Shown here piece after piece: positions 60,570 through 64,000 of a stretch of 64,000 nucleotides of DNA. The DNA comes from Corynebacterium aurimucosum ATCC 700975. GTDB taxonomy: Bacteria > Actinomycetota > Actinomycetes > Mycobacteriales > Mycobacteriaceae. Position 1 is the stretch's first letter. Every line of letters starts with the position of its first letter. The translations under genes were made by a program, and so were the position numbers. Under the pieces are notes generated by a model. The model was given only the letters and a program-made list of their open reading frames with translations, was not told the DNA's origin and did no database searches. The stretch lies in NCBI RefSeq assembly GCF_007672725.1, contig NZ_VDTC01000004.1:171391-235390 (forward strand). The letters are read 5' to 3'.

Positions 60570-61199
60570 GTGCCCGGAGCTTGCACTCGCTTTCCCGTCG
60601 GTGTTCCGCCAGCGGCAGCCATCAACGGCGTAATGAGACCTGCCGGTTTGGTGCTCATGGTTGTTGCCGTCAGTGCCGGAGTCCTTACTGGGCTTAACGG
60701 GTTCTTTACTGCAGCAAGCCGTGTGTTGTTTACCCTTGGCCGCGCCAACCTGGTCTCTAGTCGGTTAGGTGACCTAAACGGCAAAGAGCGTACCCCTCGG
60801 AATGCGATTCTTCTGGTGTGCGCAGTGTGCCTGGTGACTCCGTGGTTTGGGCGCGCAGCCTTGACATGGGTCGTCGATATGTCGAGTGCTGGTATCACAG
60901 TGGCGTATTTCTATACCTGCTTCTGTGCATGGAAGATTGCACGTACTGGGCAGGTTCCCGGGATGCCCAAGCCCATTGCGCCGAACAAGTTTTACGAGTA
61001 CTTCGCGCTGGTCGGGTGCATCCTCTCCGTCGGATTCTTGGCGCTGCTCTTTGTGCCGGGCTCACCTGGCATGTTGGGAACGGCTCCGCTTATCGCGCTG
61101 GTGGTCTGGATTGTGCTGGGGCTGGCGTCGTGGGCCACCAGGAGCCGGCAGTTGAAGGATGTGCCGCCGGAGGGGACGGCGGCGTTGATTCTGGAATAG
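60570..61199 (+). pseudogene. Amino acid permease (APC family) fragment, copy 1
   Basis: C-terminal part of an APC-superfamily amino acid permease, beginning with FPVGVPPAAA and continuing through SAGVLTGLNGFFTAASRVLF to the natural C-terminus. Compared with copy 2 (62823-63788) it lacks 75 codons between PPAAA and the next shared segment; the break lies at a short direct repeat CCGCC(G/A)GC. A base is also missing in CTTTCCC versus CTTTCCCC, shifting the frame before the break. Its upstream open frame is antisense to the jetD remnant and not permease. At least six helices are gone, so no function is expected. Confidence 0.8.
60637..60757. repeat. 121-bp block identical to 63226-63346
   Basis: From GACCTGCCGG to CTGGTCTC the two permease copies are identical over 121 bases, while flanking sequence is only about 85-90 % alike. 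This points to recent gene conversion or exchange between the copies, which are in direct orientation 2589 bases apart. Confidence 0.85.
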
Positions 61200-61218
61200 T
61201 GAGCTAAGCTAATTCCCT

Positions 61219-62634
61219 GTGCAGCAGAAACACCAAGAAGCAACGGTTTTCCATGCATTGCGCCGATGGAAAGGTGCGAGTCTATCGTGGATTAGTTTGT
61301 TGATCGAGTCAGTATCGGTTGCGGATGCGTCTAAATTCCTCGCCCCGCTCACGATTGCTATTCCGGTCCTTACTGCGATGTGGGAGGCGTCGGCAGTATC
61401 GGAATCCGTGCTCATCACGGCGACAATCGCTGTTGCCGTCGTGGTTGTTCTGTACTGGCTCGGGGCGGTTTCCAAGGAGAGCAAGGACCGTTATTCCTAC
61501 GCTGTCCGGTCACTGAGCGCACGCACAGTTAAGGCATTGAGCGAAGCGCAGCTGTCTGAATATCAGAAGTCGGTGGGGTACAGGATGGAAGATTTTGGGG
61601 GAAGGCTGTTTCTGAAGTCGCAACACATTGATGAGTTCATTCAGCGTGGCGGGCTAGAAAAACCTTGGGAATACTCGTCCTTTAAATATCGCTTACCAAG
61701 CAAGCTGCAGCAGTTCAAGTACCTTAACCTGCGCCGCCACTACGCCAAAGGGCGGGCGATGTTCAACGGAAAGCTGTTGGGGCTCGCATGCGACCCAGAT
61801 GAGAATAGTGCCGTGATTCAGGTACATCCCATTGGGTATTTCGATCACATCACGAGCAATCTTGTGGTGGATAATCTCTACTTCACCCCAGGATATGAGG
61901 AGCTCATTTACGATGGCAACAGCCTGATTATTAACCCTGAAACTGGTGAGCTCGTCAACTTCATCGAAAGCAATGCTGCCAACGTGATTGGCTCCTCAAC
62001 TCTGGTCATCACCAAAGACAACAAGATGATCATTGGGTATCAGGGGGCGATGTCCGATAACTCACGGAACTCGCTGATCCCTTCCGGATCTGGCTCGGTG
62101 TCGTTGTTGGACGGGAAGTACTCCGCAACCTTTGCCGACATCCTCAGTCTCGCTGCTGAACGTGAGTACTTCGAAGAAGCCGCTGTTCCGGGTACAAGGA
62201 GGTACCTAAAGAAGCTTTCGAGCAACAAGCCCACGCCCTTCCGCTCTTCGGTGACGCTTCCAGTTCCAATAGTCACCAAACCCATCGGATTCCTGCGTGA
62301 TCTGACACGTGCTGGGCTGCCTGACTACTTTTGCTTGTCTTATCTTGACTTGCCGGCCGATAAAGCAATTGGGTCCAAGGAATTCCGTGAGGAGAAAGGA
62401 CTGCAGCGGGGGATGCATTGCGTGGAGATTGGGGCGTCGGAAAGCGTGGCTGATGCGCTGGCGAGAGTGATCGCTGACGCCGAATCCGAGGGGCGGGGAG
62501 TGTCTATGCAAATCTTAGCTATCCGAGACATCTTAGTGGACATGGAAGAACGAGGAAAGCTTTCTGCTTTCGTGAGCAGCTTGAAAGGCAAGGCTACTGT
62601 TTCTACTGAGCCGGCTGAGGTTCACTCGGCCTAG
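61219..62634 (+). CDS. Two-TM protein with C-terminal Nudix-like domain
   Basis: 471 aa. Two membrane helices lie near the N-terminus (FLAPLTIAIPVLTAMWEA about 40-57 and SVLITATIAVAVVVVLYWLG about 65-84), followed by a helical region and then, from about 270, a Nudix-like fold with EREYFEEAA (about 315-323) corresponding to the RExxEE core of the Nudix box, though the upstream Gly/Glu positions are loose. The architecture resembles 2TM proteins with a SMODS-associated Nudix domain known from defence islands, but no cyclase is visible here. GTG start without a ribosome site; probably leaderless. It lies between the two permease copies in the decayed zone and is itself intact. Confidence 0.72.
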   Translation: MQQKHQEATVFHALRRWKGASLSWISLLIESVSVADASKFLAPLTIAIPVLTAMWEASAVSESVLITATIAVAVVVVLYWLGAVSKESKDRYSYAVRSLSARTVKALSEAQLSEYQKSVGYRMEDFGGRLFLKSQHIDEFIQRGGLEKPWEYSSFKYRLPSKLQQFKYLNLRRHYAKGRAMFNGKLLGLACDPDENSAVIQVHPIGYFDHITSNLVVDNLYFTPGYEELIYDGNSLIINPETGELVNFIESNAANVIGSSTLVITKDNKMIIGYQGAMSDNSRNSLIPSGSGSVSLLDGKYSATFADILSLAAEREYFEEAAVPGTRRYLKKLSSNKPTPFRSSVTLPVPIVTKPIGFLRDLTRAGLPDYFCLSYLDLPADKAIGSKEFREEKGLQRGMHCVEIGASESVADALARVIADAESEGRGVSMQILAIRDILVDMEERGKLSAFVSSLKGKATVSTEPAEVHSA

Positions 62635-62822
62635 GCGGTTCACGTCGGAGGATGGCGAGAAAGACTTAAGTGGCATAGCTTAGCGGACAGTCAATTTGAA
62701 TGGAACTTGCGTTCATAGAAGAGGTGATTGCTGCCTAGCAGCTAAGTGCTCCATTACTTTTACACGAATTGTCAGCAACCCCAATTGACAGGCGGTGAAG
62801 AGTAGTAATTTGGTTCCCTGAA
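62635..62822. other. Spacer before permease copy 2
   Basis: 188 bases, AT-richer, no gene. AATTGTCA and TTGACA around 62770-62795 form an imperfect inverted repeat. It has no permease N-terminal coding sequence, so copy 2 was cut at about 62825. Confidence 0.4.
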
Positions 62823-63788
62823 TTGGTTATGCGGGGCGCGCTTTCTGGCCGGTTCCAGTTCTTTGCCGTTGTACTCATGATTGTGGCGGTGGTGGTCATC
62901 GTGGCGTCGATGGTGATCTATTACGTCGCCAAGCGCCCCGAGCTTGCCCCGGCTTTCCCCGTCGACGTCCCGCCGGCAGCAGCGGTAGCGACCATCATCG
63001 CTTTTGCCCCGTGGGCCTACGTGGGCTTTGATTCCATTCCGCAGCTGGCGGGCGAGTTCAATTTTTCGCCGAAGAAAGCGCTAGGCCTTCTGATGTGGGG
63101 AATCATTGCGGCGACCTTGATTTATTTGGCGATGATGCTCGCAACCTCCATTGCTGTGGGAGCTCAGCAAGATCCTTACGAAGGAGAAGCATGGCCGCCG
63201 GCGGAAGCCATCAGTGAGGTGATGGGACCTGCCGGTTTGGTGCTCATGGTTGTTGCCGTCAGTGCCGGAGTCCTTACTGGGCTTAACGGGTTCTTTACTG
63301 CAGCAAGCCGTGTGTTGTTTACCCTTGGCCGCGCCAACCTGGTCTCAAGCCGGTTGGGTGAGTTAAACGGGAAGCAGCGCAGCCCACGCAATGCGATTCT
63401 CTTGGTGTGCGCGGTGTGCTTGGTGACCCCGTGGTTTGGGCGCGCATCTTTGACGTGGGTCGTCGACATGTCCAGTGCTGGCATTACGGTGGCGTACTTC
63501 TATACCTGCTTCTGCGCATGGAAGATTGCGCGTACTGGGCAGGTGCCGGGGATGACTCAGCCTATGGCGCCGAACAAGCTCTACGAGTACTTCGCGCTGG
63601 CTGGGTGCGTCCTCTCCGTCGGATTCTTGGCGCTGCTCTTTGTCCCGGGCTCGCCTGGCATGCTGGGTACGGCTCCGCTCATCGCGCTGGTGGTCTGGAT
63701 TGTGCTGGGACTGGCGTCGTGGGCCATCAAGAGCCGGCAGTTGAAGGATGTGCCGCCGGGGGAGACGGCGTCGTTGATTCTGGAATAG
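62823..63788 (+). pseudogene. Amino acid permease (APC family), 5'-truncated copy 2
   Basis: 321 codons of an APC-superfamily permease normally 450-490 aa long. It starts in the middle of the protein (GRFQFFAVVLMIVAVVVIVA) and runs to the natural C-terminus (QLKDVPPGETASLILE); about seven or eight helices remain, while the first four to five with the substrate-binding GxG segment are missing. There is a TTG/ATG near 62823-62829 but no ribosome site. Probably non-functional, although an expressed short protein cannot be excluded. Copy 1 at 60570-61199 is a further-deleted sibling. Confidence 0.75.
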
Positions 63789-64000
63789 CAGATCGATATC
63801 GCAGGTGTGCTCTTACGCAAGTACAGGATTGTTGCTTTGATCGGGACAGAGGGAGTGACGCCACCAGAGCCGACACAGCCCCAGTTACCTCTTAGCAGCA
63901 CGTAGGGTGCAAATTCCAAGAAACGGAAATATGAAGTTGTTGCGACCGGCTATTTGGTAGCAGTGTCGTGACTATCTGGTAGCGCTTCAGTGAGTATCTG
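63789..64000. other. Region after permease copy 2 to window end
   Basis: 212 bases without a recognisable gene. CTATTTGGTAGC (about 63950) and CTATCTGGTAGC (about 63973) form a short direct repeat 23 bases apart. The function is unknown; the adjoining sequence outside the window would be needed to place it. Confidence 0.35.

Overview
The window is a high-GC actinobacterial chromosome segment, almost certainly from a Corynebacterium. The order hemW-hrcA-dnaJ-rsmE-phoH-ybeY ... era-recO-uppS, zur/ArsR, glyS, dgt, dnaG, and the upstream aecD-brnQ-monooxygenase and malQ/fadD15 neighbourhoods, are typical of that genus. GTG starts, 1- to 4-base gene overlaps and AAGGAG-like ribosome sites are common.

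Layout. (1) 1-3.2 kb: a minus-strand GntR regulator followed by a dipeptide/nickel-type ABC importer (binding lipoprotein, permease, and the start of a second permease cut by the window edge). (2) 3.3-8.6 kb: minus-strand ABC exporter, C-S lyase aecD, branched-chain amino acid carrier brnQ and a luciferase-like monooxygenase. (3) 8.7-19 kb: lipoprotein, idi, carboxylesterase, two tiny membrane proteins, malQ, fadD15, a conserved unknown and two CNNM/CBS membrane proteins. (4) 19-38.3 kb: the conserved housekeeping block (hemW, hrcA, dnaJ, rsmE, phoH, ybeY, pdxY, era, recO, uppS, zur, ArsR, glyS, dgt). It is interrupted by a lower-GC AAA+ ATPase islet between hemW and hrcA and by three intergenic spaces filled with structured repeats. 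(5) 38.5-45 kb: a large secreted metallophosphoesterase, a barstar/secreted-ribonuclease pair, dnaG and a YtxH-like protein. (6) 45.4-59.9 kb: a lower-GC surface polysaccharide locus. wecB and wecC (UDP-ManNAcA synthesis) flank a tRNA-Asn, followed by two glycosyltransferases; facing them is a minus-strand operon for an ABC-2 exporter, a heparinase-like enzyme, two proteins of unclear role and a two-domain glycosyltransferase. (7) 60-64 kb: a decayed accessory zone with a Wadjet JetD remnant, two truncated, partly identical copies of an amino-acid permease and, between them, a two-TM protein ending in a Nudix-like domain.

The most unusual signal is non-coding. Six elements (called A1-A3, B1-B2 and C1 here) share one architecture: left-hand 14-nt units, a hairpin of about 24 nt, a spacer (17-18 nt in A and B, 28 nt in C), a second hairpin of about 24 nt, then right-hand 14-nt units complementary to the left ones. 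The three classes have unrelated sequences (units beginning GGTTC, GGCAT or GGTCC) but the same geometry. The B-A pair at 27.3-27.7 kb reappears at 33.8-34.2 kb in reversed order and orientation with almost the same gap (119 versus 120 nt). This suggests a family of mobile or maintained structured elements; I do not recognise it from known families. All functional statements are from reading the sequence; no database search was run.
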